Assembly (NCBI GenBank): GCA_013696265.1
Contig: JACCYX010000386.1
Span: forward strand, 1-8,491
Origin: Chloroflexia bacterium
Lineage (GTDB): Bacteria > Chloroflexota > Chloroflexia > Thermomicrobiales > UBA6265
DNA: 8,491 bases
Direction of reading: 5' to 3'
In this document: piece by piece, positions 1 to 5,962 of the stretch
How the letters are laid out: every line of letters begins with the position of its first letter
Numbering within the stretch: position 1 is the first letter of the stretch
Position numbers and translations under genes: made by a program
The notes under the pieces: model-generated
Told to the model about the DNA's origin: nothing
Seen by the model: the letters and a program-made list of their open reading frames with translations, nothing else
Databases searched by the model: none

Positions 1-124
1 CCTGTGTAGCCGCCTGCTGCGCAAGGTGCTGAGTCATACGCTCGCGACCCTGCTCAACGCGGCCCTGGGCCATCCCCCGTTGCAACTCGCCCGCCTCCTC
101 ACCTGATAAACCTGCACACCGGGT
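1..124 (+). mobile_element. Right end of an insertion sequence, truncated by the window edge
   Basis: The segment holds the end of a transposase-like reading frame followed by about 18 noncoding bases. At base 124 a toxin-like frame begins abruptly. Read inward from 124, the putative terminus starts ACCCGGTGTGCAGG. Beginning with AC followed by C-rich sequence is compatible with IS982-family ends, but the other end is outside the window, so no inverted repeat can be compared. The boundary is placed where the AbiEii-like frame starts to make sense. The family is uncertain; the junction itself is better supported than the name. Confidence 0.4.
2..106 (+). CDS. C-terminal end of an IS transposase (partial)
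   Basis: Only the last 34 codons and the TGA stop are present; the rest lies to the left of the window. The peptide is amphipathic, with repeated Leu/Ala and Arg, and ends in HPPLQLARLLT. This resembles the closing helix of DDE transposases, where a run such as LLNxxLGxPPLxxAxLL is common. It may be IS982-like, but there are too few residues to name the family. No catalytic residue is visible. The stop lies 18 bases before the proposed IS end, which is a normal distance. It could instead be the tail of an unrelated helical protein. Confidence 0.45.
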   Translation: MCSRLLRKVLSHTLATLLNAALGHPPLQLARLLT

Positions 125-468
125 TAGCCAGGATTTATGAAGGCAATCGCCAAAGCACACGCGTGAAAGATCTGATCGATATCGTTCTTATCGCACGAGC
201 TTATCGTCTGAATGCCAACTCGGTGCGCCTGGCGCTCAATCACACATTTCATTCAAGAGCGGTACATCCACTCCCGGTGCGCCTCGGCGTACCGCCAGCC
301 GAGTGGTCTGTGCCGTATGTCGCGTTGGCGGTGTCCGTGAATCTCGATCCCGACATGTCGATCGGCCATGCCTTCGCGGCCAGCCTGCTGGATCCGTTGC
401 TTGGAGGTGAACTGGCGGAAACCGCGGTCTGGAATCCGGCGACGTGCGCGTGGACTGAGCAGGGATAG
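125..468 (+). pseudogene. AbiEii-type nucleotidyltransferase toxin, C-terminal remnant
   Basis: The frame is open from the IS junction through GTG 163 to the stop. It reads ARIYEGNRQSTRVKDL and then IDIVLIARAYRL, which fits the STRVKDLxDIVLIA core of AbiEii/AbiGII-type toxins. After the core come a region with a TFxxR-like stretch and a final WNPATCAW, as in family C-termini. AbiEii proteins are about 250-300 residues. Here the N-terminal half, with the nucleotidyltransferase GS/D motifs, is missing. The break is exactly at the IS end, so the gene was probably interrupted by the insertion. No AbiEi antitoxin is visible. Codon use (AAA, CTT, GCA, CGA) is less GC-rich than in the neighbouring housekeeping genes, which suggests transfer. 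A start at GTG 163 would give a 101-residue peptide but has no clear ribosome binding site. It is very unlikely to be functional. Confidence 0.72.
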
Positions 469-503
469 GGAATCCCCAAATTGGTTCAAGAAATATGTGC
501 CAT

Positions 504-764
504 CTAGCCCACAACAACTGTGTGGAGGTTCGCGCGCACCGGGGTGACCCGACCCTGATAGAGAGAGGTGTCGACGGTGTCCACGATCCAATCGCCGGTG
601 AGTTCGGCCGGCGAGGCGCTGCCGTCCCGCAGGTTCAGGTCGAAGAGGCGTCCGTCCCTGTCGATCGTGAGCAGGCGCATGGGATCGATGAGGTGTTCAC
701 CGATGACTTCGTACTCGAACGCATGATCGGCGGATGAGAAATCGTTCACGGTAGCTCCGATCAC
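504..764 (-). CDS. Hypothetical protein, about 86 residues
   Basis: I do not recognise the family. The most protein-like part starts near GTG 764 (VIGATVNDFSSADHAFEYEV...) and contains LLTIDRDGRLFDLNLRDG and ELTGDWIVDTVD. It is acidic and balanced in composition, with codon use typical of this genome. It has no membrane segment and no Cys motif. Two GTG starts have purine-rich sites: 764 (GGGGGAGG with only 4 bases of spacing) and 749 (GGAG with 5 bases). The frame stays open upstream to an ATG at 917, but that extension looks less coding. The gene lies downstream of the PfkB kinase on the same strand, 180 bases away, so cotranscription is possible. It could also be the remains of a longer gene. 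Confidence 0.45.
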   Translation of the reverse strand: MIGATVNDFSSADHAFEYEVIGEHLIDPMRLLTIDRDGRLFDLNLRDGSASPAELTGDWIVDTVDTSLYQGRVTPVRANLHTVVVG

Positions 765-944
765 TGGACCTCCCCCGGCATGGGCTCTGTTATGCCAGGC
801 GGAGAGTGCGCCAACGACAGGCGGACGCGATGCGATTTTCTGTACGTACACATGATGCTCCGCCCGTGACGCGGAGTCAATGGCCATGGGCCCAATGTCT
901 GGAATCGGGTTGCACACCTTGGCCTGGCCCGCCCGCCGAGTGGG

Positions 945-1976
945 CTACGTCAACGAGCGCAGCACCGAGGAGCCCTTCGCCAGCAGGGCGTCGACCTCGC
1001 TCATGTGGGGCACCGATTGAGCGCCGACCTCACTGAGGCTGAGCGCGGCGACCGCGTTGGCGAACCGGCCCGCCTTCTCGGCCGAGTTGGCGCGATCGGC
1101 CGCCTTCAGGAAGAAGGCGGCGGCGAAGACATCGCCTGCCCCATCCAGGCTCTTGATCGGCACCTTGAAGCCGGGCAACTCGAACTTCTGGCCGCCAGCG
1201 ATGATTCGCGCCCCGTCCGGTCCCTGGGTGACGACCCCGAGGCGGCGGTCGCCGACGCGCTGGATCACGTCCCGGGCGTAGGGAATTTCGTCGATGCTGA
1301 CGATCGCGCAGTCGATGAGGCCGAGCAGTTCCCCCGGCAGCCGGAGCGGGATGTGCTTGACGCGGCCGCCTGTTTGGCGTGGCCAGTCGCGCATCCAGCC
1401 CTGGGGGGTCACGCCCATGAACTGGGCGGTCAGGCCGGTGCACGCCCTGGGCTCGATCTCGTCGGCAATCGGTCCCAGATGCACCACCTTGGCGTTGCGC
1501 CAGTGAGGCGGCAGTCCGCGGAGGTCGATCTCACCCGCCCAGTGAGGCATGGTCTGCACGCGCCGGTCGGCCTGGTACACGTTGATGAAGGTGGTCGGGA
1601 CCGCCGCCTCCTGCACCACGATCTGGATATTCTCGCCAGCGAGAATATCGAGGTTGGGTACCTTCATTCCGGCCACCTCGACACCGAACGCGCCCCGCGT
1701 GAGGATCGCGACCCTGGCTCCCAGCCGCGACGCCGTCAGCGCCGAGTAGAGGGCGGTGCCGCCGAGCACCACGCTTCCGTCCGGCTGGAGGTCGGCGGTG
1801 ATGTGGCCGATCAACAGGTAGTCGGGGGTTTTGGAAAGTTGCAGCCCGCTGCGCCTGGTGGGGCGAAATGGCTCGCGTCCGGCGTTCTTCTTGCCCTTGC
1901 CGGGCGTTGCCGCGGGAGGACCCGTGTCGCCCGCGCGGGGTGCATCCGATTGTGGCTCACGATCGCCAGGGGTCAT
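945..1976 (-). CDS. PfkB-family carbohydrate/nucleoside kinase
   Basis: A soluble ribokinase-like kinase that would phosphorylate a sugar or nucleoside using ATP; the substrate cannot be read from the sequence. With the ATG at 1976 the protein has 343 residues. The N-terminal Gly-Gly substrate-lid motif (VVLGGTALYSALTASRLGA) is at about residues 70-88. The PfkB signature SLDGAGDVFAAAF is at about 276-288, with catalytic Asp282 and the GAGD anion hole. The ATP-site strand VVTQGPDGARI is near 248-258. The first 45 or so residues are a Pro/Gly/Lys/Arg-rich tail before the fold begins at YLLIGHITAD, which is unusual for the family. A GTG at 1991 is in frame, but the ATG has the better site (GGCAGGA, 4-5 bases spacing). 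It lies downstream of jag on the same strand, with a 281-base gap containing a palindromic repeat, so it may be a separate transcription unit. Confidence 0.9.
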   Translation of the reverse strand: MTPGDREPQSDAPRAGDTGPPAATPGKGKKNAGREPFRPTRRSGLQLSKTPDYLLIGHITADLQPDGSVVLGGTALYSALTASRLGARVAILTRGAFGVEVAGMKVPNLDILAGENIQIVVQEAAVPTTFINVYQADRRVQTMPHWAGEIDLRGLPPHWRNAKVVHLGPIADEIEPRACTGLTAQFMGVTPQGWMRDWPRQTGGRVKHIPLRLPGELLGLIDCAIVSIDEIPYARDVIQRVGDRRLGVVTQGPDGARIIAGGQKFELPGFKVPIKSLDGAGDVFAAAFFLKAADRANSAEKAGRFANAVAALSLSEVGAQSVPHMSEVDALLAKGSSVLRSLT

Positions 1977-2011
1977 GGGTCCTGCCTTCACTGCGCTGGG
2001 TTGTTAACGAT

Positions 2012-2051
2012 GCCGGTATTTGCGCACCGGCCGGGACACGACGGTGTGTCC
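2012..2051 (-). other. Two adjacent short hairpins upstream of the PfkB gene
   Basis: GCCGGT (2012-2017) pairs perfectly with ACCGGC (2026-2031), and GGACAC (2034-2039) with GTGTCC (2046-2051). They lie 36-75 bases before the kinase ATG at 1976. Neither is followed by a T-run on either strand, so they do not look like intrinsic terminators. They could be structure in the kinase mRNA leader or chance pairing in GC-rich DNA. Confidence 0.3.
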
Positions 2052-2064
2052 GCTAATCTCATTC

Positions 2065-2240
2065 GTCATCCTGAGCGTTAGCGAAGGATCCCCGCGTGCA
2101 GCGAAGCGATAGCGCATCCGCCGCAGGCGGACTTGCCAGCGACTCGACGACGGGTTGCGCCGGGATCGGACATCCGCTGACGCGGATCGGCTATCGCTTC
2201 GCTGCGCCGGGGGATTCTTCGGCTTCGCCTTCAGAATGAC
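2065..2240. repeat. Imperfect palindromic intergenic repeat of about 176 bp
   Basis: The left arm begins GTCATCCTGAGCG and the right arm, read on the opposite strand, begins GTCATTCTGAAGG. Both arms then continue through a GAAGGATCCCC/GAAGAATCCCC block, an identical GCAGCGAAGCGATAGC block, and ATCCGC. Arms of about 55 bases (2065-2121 and 2187-2240) therefore pair across a loop of about 65 bases. The loop contains two small hairpins (CCGCC/GGCGG at 2119-2131 and ATCCGC/GCGGAT near 2172-2187). The element fills most of the jag-PfkB gap and encodes nothing. It looks like two inverted copies of a dispersed palindromic unit, or a small non-autonomous MITE-like element. A related partial unit lies at 5782-5822. 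Confidence 0.75.
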
Positions 2241-2257
2241 GGCACTGCGTAACATTC

Positions 2258-3106
2258 CTACCCCCGCGGCTCGACCGTGATCCGGCGCTGGTTGCCCTCG
2301 CCCGAACTTTGGGTCGCGACGTCGGGATGCGACTTGAGCGCGATGTGGATGATCCGGCGTTCGTTGGGCGGCATCGGCTCCAGCACCACCGGGCGCTGGC
2401 TGCGCGCCACCTGCCGGGCCACCCGCTCGGCCAGGCCGACGAGCGATTCCTCCCGCCGCGAGCGGTAGCCCTCGACATCGACGATCACGCGGGTGTAGGT
2501 CTCGATCCGGCGGTTCACGAGCATGCTGACCAGGTACTGGATGTGCGACAGGTGATCGCCTCGCCGCCCGATCAGGTTGCCCAGGTCGCGCCCCACCACG
2601 TCGATGAAGATGGTCGGCGGCTCTTCCTGGTCCAAGGGAACGGACGACGGGTTGTCGACCGCCATCGCCTCGGCCTCGACCCCCATCCGGCCGAGCAGGT
2701 CCTTGACCACATCCCGGGCGACGATCTCGTCCTCGCTGTCGACCCGGTCGGCGGCATGCTTCCGCGGCGGGGCGCCGCGCCGGGAGGGCCGGTCCCGCTC
2801 GTTGGACCGGCCACCGAGCCAATCCTGGTTGCCGCCGCCGTTGCCGTTCCGGCCGCGGTTCCGGGGCCGCGATTGCCGATCCCGCTGCTCCCCAGCGGAG
2901 GACGCCTGCTGGGCCCGGGGAACTGGCTGCGAGGCCATGCCCTTGGCGGTCACCCGCACCAGGGCTTCGGCATCCTCGTCCGGACCCGCGTCCGAGAGAA
3001 TCTCGATGTCGACATCGTCGTGAGTGAGCCCCAGTTCCTCCAGGGCCAGCCGGGTCGCTTCCTCGACCGAATACGCCTGGATTTCCACGCTCGTTCGTTG
3101 CTGCAT
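2258..3106 (-). CDS. jag: Jag/KhpB (EloR) RNA-binding protein, KH and R3H domains
   Basis: A 282-residue protein of the Jag/KhpB family, a cytoplasmic RNA-binding protein. In Gram-positive bacteria it influences cell elongation and division and is almost always encoded next to yidC. The Jag_N domain is at about residues 5-55 (VEIQAYSVEEATRLALEELG). A low-complexity Arg/Gly/Asn/Gln-rich linker runs from about 60 to 120. The KH domain is at about 125-210, with the GxxG loop as GRRG (180-183). The C-terminal R3H domain is at about 215-282, with the Arg-x3-His motif at R250/H254. The basic RG-rich linker resembles RNA-binding tails and is longer than in many homologues. The ATG at 3106 has a GGGAG site 8 or so bases upstream. 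The gene lies 144 bases downstream of yidC on the same strand. In the gap between the two I see no convincing promoter or terminator. Confidence 0.95.
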   Translation of the reverse strand: MQQRTSVEIQAYSVEEATRLALEELGLTHDDVDIEILSDAGPDEDAEALVRVTAKGMASQPVPRAQQASSAGEQRDRQSRPRNRGRNGNGGGNQDWLGGRSNERDRPSRRGAPPRKHAADRVDSEDEIVARDVVKDLLGRMGVEAEAMAVDNPSSVPLDQEEPPTIFIDVVGRDLGNLIGRRGDHLSHIQYLVSMLVNRRIETYTRVIVDVEGYRSRREESLVGLAERVARQVARSQRPVVLEPMPPNERRIIHIALKSHPDVATQSSGEGNQRRITVEPRG

Positions 3107-3250
3107 TGACCGGCTCCCGGTTTCGTCAGAACATCCATCGCCCTGGTGCGTCAGTCGTCACATTGGATACGGGAACACGCGCGAAACGAATCTTGCTCGC
3201 TGGGGTTCCCGATTGGCTGTGTGTCCTGATGATACCGTACCCGGTCCGGT

Positions 3251-4441
3251 TCAGGATGTCCCGCTCTTGCGCCGGGCCTTCTTCGAGGCCTTGGAGTTGG
3301 GATTCGGGTCGCCACCGGGACCGGCGCCATTCGCCGTCGCGGTGGAGGCGACGGGTTTGGCGCCGAACTTGCTCGCGGCGTTGACCCGGTCCTGGTAGCT
3401 CGTGCCCTTGCGGTTGGGGCGGGCACTCGGGGCGGCGTCGACATCGATCGCGTCATCGCTGGAGACGGCGACGTTGGCGCCCGCCGTCCCGTTGGCGCCG
3501 GTCTTGCCCGCCTTCTGCTGCTTGAGCGCTTCCTGCCGGGCTTCGGCGTTCTTCTGGGCTTCCTGCATCCGCTTGTTCATCCAGCCGGAGAAGCCTTTCT
3601 GCTCGACCGGTTGCCCGCTGACCACCATCACGTCCTCGATCGGGCGCGGCGCCTTGTACCCCAGCCGGCGGTGATCCGGAAGTTCCGGCAGCCACGGGAA
3701 CCACTCGCCGAGCGACCCCCAGCCGGTGATGAACCACTGCTGGATCACGGAGTAGATGCTCTGGGTGGCCCAGTAGAGCACGGGACCGGAGGCGAAGGTC
3801 CAGCCGAAGATGACCACCATCAGCGGCATGAAATTCATCATCGTGTTCATGATCTGCTGTTGCGGATCGGTGATTTTCTGGTTGGCGGGGCGCATCATCC
3901 GCGACTGCACGAACTGGAAGAGGCCGGCCAGGATCGGCAGGATCTTCCAGGGATCGGCTTCGGAGAGATCGCCCAGCCAGAGGAACCCGTCGGTCCAGTG
4001 ACCAACCTCGGAGCTGGAGAGTCCCGAGATACCGAGGTAGAGCCCGAAGAAAATGGGAATCTGGATCAGCATCGGCAGACAGCCGGACATCGGGTTGACG
4101 CCGTGCTGCTGGTAGAGCGCGAAGGTTTCCTGCGAGGCCTTCTGGCGGTCGGAGCCGTACTTCTTCTGGATCTCCTTGATCCGTGGCGCCAACTCCTGCA
4201 TGTTCTTGCTGGAGCGGATCGACTTCACGGTCAGCGGCAGCAGGATCGTCTTGATGATGATCGTGAAGGCGATGATCGCCAAGCCTCCATTCTGGAAGAT
4301 GTTGGCGAGGCTGTTGAGCGACCACTCCATGAGATCGACGTACTGATCCCAAACGGGGATGCTGACCGCCGGAACCATGACGTTGAGGGACTGGGTCAGG
4401 AACGATGTCAGCAGGGTGACCGGTCCGAGGAGTTCGAGCAC
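3251..4441 (-). CDS. yidC: YidC/Oxa1/SpoIIIJ-type membrane protein insertase
   Basis: A 396-residue insertase that places membrane proteins into the cytoplasmic membrane, alone or with SecYEG. It is of the short Gram-positive type, without the large periplasmic domain of Proteobacteria. An N-terminal hydrophobic stretch (about 2-26) precedes the conserved core. TM segments lie at about 52-71, 122-140, 165-180 and 203-234. The hydrophilic-groove Arg is at about R76 (TVKSIRSSKNMQEL), followed by the coiled cytoplasmic hairpin PRIKEIQKKYG and by the motif HGVNPMSGCLPMLIQIPIF. The last 110 or so residues form a hydrophilic Lys/Ala/Gly-rich tail ending KKARRKSGTS. Such tails can contact ribosomes in some species; that is an inference here. 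The GTG start at 4441 has a very strong GGGAGGAGG site. No lipobox Cys is visible at the N-terminus. It lies between yidD (196 bases upstream) and jag. Confidence 0.96.
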   Translation of the reverse strand: MLELLGPVTLLTSFLTQSLNVMVPAVSIPVWDQYVDLMEWSLNSLANIFQNGGLAIIAFTIIIKTILLPLTVKSIRSSKNMQELAPRIKEIQKKYGSDRQKASQETFALYQQHGVNPMSGCLPMLIQIPIFFGLYLGISGLSSSEVGHWTDGFLWLGDLSEADPWKILPILAGLFQFVQSRMMRPANQKITDPQQQIMNTMMNFMPLMVVIFGWTFASGPVLYWATQSIYSVIQQWFITGWGSLGEWFPWLPELPDHRRLGYKAPRPIEDVMVVSGQPVEQKGFSGWMNKRMQEAQKNAEARQEALKQQKAGKTGANGTAGANVAVSSDDAIDVDAAPSARPNRKGTSYQDRVNAASKFGAKPVASTATANGAGPGGDPNPNSKASKKARRKSGTS

Positions 4442-4637
4442 GAAACGGGGCCTCCTCCCGCCAGGGCGGGATCGTGATGCGCGGGATCAGGCGAGCGGTT
4501 ACGGGTGTTTGCCGCTGAAACGGGCGGTTCCGCCAGTGGGACAATGCAACGGTCGGCAAGCGCGGGGAATCCCGAAAGGTATCCAGCGCGGTGATCGATC
4601 TGGGGTGGACCTGGAAGGGTGAGACATCATGCCGCGT

Positions 4638-4847
4638 TCACGGAACGGGGTCCCAGCCGCCCTTGCAGAACGGGTTGCAGCGCAGCACGCGCCACGATGC
4701 CAACCGGCCACCCTTGATGATACCGTACTTCGCGACCGCCTCGTAGGCATATTCGGAACAGGTGGGATGAAACCGGCAGGCGGGCGGCAAGCCCGGCGAG
4801 ATCCGCGTCTTGTAGAAACGGAGCAGGGCCAGCACCGGCCGCGTCAC
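4638..4847 (-). CDS. yidD: YidD membrane protein insertion efficiency factor
   Basis: A 69-residue member of the YidD (DUF37) family, a small membrane-associated protein that assists YidC-dependent insertion. The diagnostic motif CRFHPTCSEYAYEA is at residues 24-37. Further along come the conserved Gly-Gly (46-47), RCNPFCKGG (56-64) and the family-typical DPVP ending, with Cys at 24, 30, 57 and 61. The amphipathic N-terminus (LALLRFYKTRISP) is typical. The start is a GTG at 4847 that overlaps the rnpA stop codon by four bases (GTGA), which implies translational coupling. Length is close to the usual 70-85 residues. Confidence 0.95.
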   Translation of the reverse strand: MTRPVLALLRFYKTRISPGLPPACRFHPTCSEYAYEAVAKYGIIKGGRLASWRVLRCNPFCKGGWDPVP

Positions 4848-5293
4848 GACGATTCCTCCCGATCTCCCAACTCAGGTGGCGCCGTCAGCGGCCGCCAGCC
4901 GCTGACCACGGCATCCCCCGGCGCGGGAACCGGCGTGCCGTTGGCTGGCCCGAACAGCGCGGCTTTGGTGAAGATGCGTTGCAGGGTCGCCTGAGCTTCG
5001 GTCAGCGAGGGCAGTTCGGTCAGATCGCCGCGGACGATGATCGCGATATCGTGGCCGGGCTTGAGGTGTGGGTGGAACCCCCGCAGCGCCTCGCGGGTCA
5101 GGCGCTTGAGCCGGTTGCGCTGGACCGCCTTGCCGCACTTCTTCCCGGCGATCACGGTGTAGCGGTTCTGGGCGGGCTCCAGCGTGTTTGGCAGCACCCG
5201 GGCCACGAGCGGTCCGTGCGCAAACGCCTTGCCGCGCGAGCGCACCCGGCGCACATCGCCCTCTTCGCGCAAACGGTACGAGCGGGCGATCAT
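4844..5293 (-). CDS. rnpA: Ribonuclease P protein component
   Basis: The protein subunit of RNase P, which supports the catalytic RNA in removing 5' leaders from pre-tRNAs. With the ATG at 5293 it has 149 residues. The family starts with a short basic lead (RSYRLREEGDVRRV). Then come GKAFAHGPLVARVLPN and the RNR signature in KKCGKAVQRNRLKRLTREALR (about 51-71), which forms the RNA-binding helix. HDIAIIVRGD follows at 81-90. The C-terminal 25 or so residues are a Pro-rich extension beyond the usual 110-120 residues. The reading frame is open upstream to 5512, but that part has no homology to the family, so I reject it. The binding site before ATG 5293 is weak (GGA, 12 bases upstream). The gap to rpmH is unusually long at 293 bases. 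Confidence 0.94.
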   Translation of the reverse strand: MIARSYRLREEGDVRRVRSRGKAFAHGPLVARVLPNTLEPAQNRYTVIAGKKCGKAVQRNRLKRLTREALRGFHPHLKPGHDIAIIVRGDLTELPSLTEAQATLQRIFTKAALFGPANGTPVPAPGDAVVSGWRPLTAPPELGDREESS

Positions 5294-5375
5294 CGGGCAC
5301 GATCCGGATTCGGTTGGACTAGTCGGATGGTGGTCATGGCGAATACCGGCGGGTTCCCTGGCGGCAGATTTATCT

Positions 5376-5400
5376 GTAGGGGAGCACCTTGTGTGCTCCC
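5376..5400 (+). repeat. Solitary REP-like hairpin with GTAG tetranucleotide
   Basis: GTAG (5376-5379) is followed by the arm GGGAGCA (5380-5386), the loop CCTTGTG (5387-5393) and the perfect complementary arm TGCTCCC (5394-5400). Total length and partition (4+7+7+7) are the same as in the five repeats flanking the RAYT gene at 7228-7731. The loop differs from theirs by one base, although the stem sequence is unrelated. It lies in the rpmH-rnpA gap, and no T-run follows it on either strand, so it is not an obvious terminator. Confidence 0.7.
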
Positions 5401-5483
5401 GCGAGACGGCGGAGTCGAATGGCTCCACCCTTGGGGGTAGCAGGGCCAACCCACGGGCGGCAGCCCTGACGTGGAATGACTCC

Positions 5484-5569
5484 AAAAACCAAAAGGCGAG
5501 GCCGCGCGTCACGTCCGGCGGACCGGGTAAGTGACAGGCTCCTCGCCCTGAGTGAAGGAAGCGGCGAGG
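5484..5569 (-). terminator. Possible intrinsic terminator/attenuator downstream of rpmH
   Basis: On the minus strand, after the rpmH stop, three 7-base blocks occur in order: CCTCGCC (5569-5563), GGCGAGG (5547-5541) and CCTCGCC (5501-5495). The last is followed at once by TTTTGGTTTTTGG (5494-5482). Blocks 2 and 3 can pair across 39 bases that themselves contain a GTCAC/GTGAC stem and a CCGG TCCG CCGG mini-hairpin, giving a terminator-like shape. Blocks 1 and 2 can pair instead (8 bp, 15-base loop), which would prevent it. The T-tract is interrupted by GG. Pairings are read by eye; no folding energy is available. Confidence 0.4.
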
Positions 5570-5586
5570 AAATCGCCCCGCGCTGC

Positions 5587-5757
5587 CTACTTGTTCTGCG
5601 TGAACTTCTTCTCGTCCGACACGGTCAGCGCGTGCCGGCCCTTGAGCCGCCGGGCGGCGAGTACCCGTCGCCCACCCTTGGTAGACATCCGAGCCATGAA
5701 CCCGTACCGGCGCTTGCGGGGAATGCGCTTTGGTTGATACGTACGCTTGGTTGACAC
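5587..5757 (-). CDS. rpmH: 50S ribosomal protein L34
   Basis: A small, very basic ribosomal protein of the large subunit, 56 residues from GTG 5757. The family pattern is plain: KRTYQPKRIPRKRRYGFMARM, STKGGRRVLAARRLKGR and then HALTV. Family members are usually 44-47 residues; here a tail of about 10 residues (SDEKKFTQNK) follows the normal end. The GTG start has an excellent GAGGAG site 7 bases upstream. A TTG at 5772 is in frame but overlaps that site, so I rejected it. This is the first gene of the rpmH-rnpA-yidD-yidC-jag block, with a leader of about 165 bases from the promoter at 5928-5957. Confidence 0.96.
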   Translation of the reverse strand: MSTKRTYQPKRIPRKRRYGFMARMSTKGGRRVLAARRLKGRHALTVSDEKKFTQNK

Positions 5758-5781
5758 GCCACGACTCCTCAATGATTGATT

Positions 5782-5822
5782 GTCATTCCGAGCTTGCGAG
5801 GCAGCGGAGCGCTATCTCTTCC
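5782..5822 (+). repeat. Partial dispersed repeat in the rpmH leader
   Basis: The stretch begins GTCATTCCGAGC and continues through GCGAGG, CAGCGGAGCG and CTATCTCTTCC. The opening and the CAGCG-A/G-AGCG block resemble the arms of the palindrome at 2065-2240 (GTCATYCTGAG, GCAGCGAAGCGATAGC). Only one degenerate copy is present and there is no inverted partner nearby. It lies in the 5' leader of rpmH, 25 bases before the start codon. Confidence 0.5.
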
Positions 5823-5927
5823 TACATATGCCCGGATTTGGAATCAGGATTGCGACTCACACGCAAAATCCGCTGCCGAACTATCGCCCATGTGAGCCAC
5901 AGCGCAACGGTGCCCATGAGACAGGGG

Positions 5928-5957
5928 AGTATAGCCAATCCCGTGCCCCATCGTCAA
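5928..5957 (-). promoter_or_regulatory. Sigma70-type promoter for the rpmH operon
   Basis: On the minus strand TTGACG (5957-5952) and TATACT (5933-5928) are separated by 18 bases. Both are one mismatch from consensus (TTGACA and TATAAT). Transcription would start near 5921, giving a leader of about 165 bases before the rpmH GTG. This is the clearest promoter in the window and suits a highly expressed ribosomal protein gene. The left end of the IS481-type element lies about 5 bases beyond the -35 box. Confidence 0.75.
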
Positions 5958-5962
5958 TTTCT

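Noticed and set aside
1005..2081. Long plus-strand ORF of 358 codons opposite the PfkB gene
   Set aside because: It is the antisense of a clear PfkB kinase. Its translation is rich in Arg, His, Gly and Asp without domains, as expected for shadow frames in GC-rich DNA. The same applies to plus-strand frames at 2309-3109, 3611-4477 and 6009-7049.
2004..2822. Minus-strand 272-codon ORF overlapping jag
   Set aside because: It lies in a different frame from jag and runs through the palindromic repeat. It contains no domain, and its Arg/Pro/Gly-rich composition is typical of an off-frame translation.
4453..4470. Small CCCGC/GCGGG hairpin upstream of yidC as a possible regulator
   Set aside because: The stem is 5-6 bp with a 2-4 base loop. 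It ends before the core AGGAGG of the yidC binding site, so it would not hide it, and no T-run follows. In GC-rich DNA this is likely chance.
5294..5512. N-terminal extension of rnpA to 5512
   Set aside because: The extra 73 residues do not match RnpA, cross the REP-like hairpin, and family proteins begin near the ATG at 5293.
5758..5772. TTG 5772 as the rpmH start, giving five extra residues
   Set aside because: The TTG overlaps the strong GAGGAG site that serves GTG 5757, and the extra residues are not part of L34.
5758..5962. DnaA boxes or an origin upstream of rpmH
   Set aside because: No TTATCCACA-like 9-mers or AT-rich unwinding region are visible on either strand; the segment is explained by a promoter, a leader and a partial repeat.
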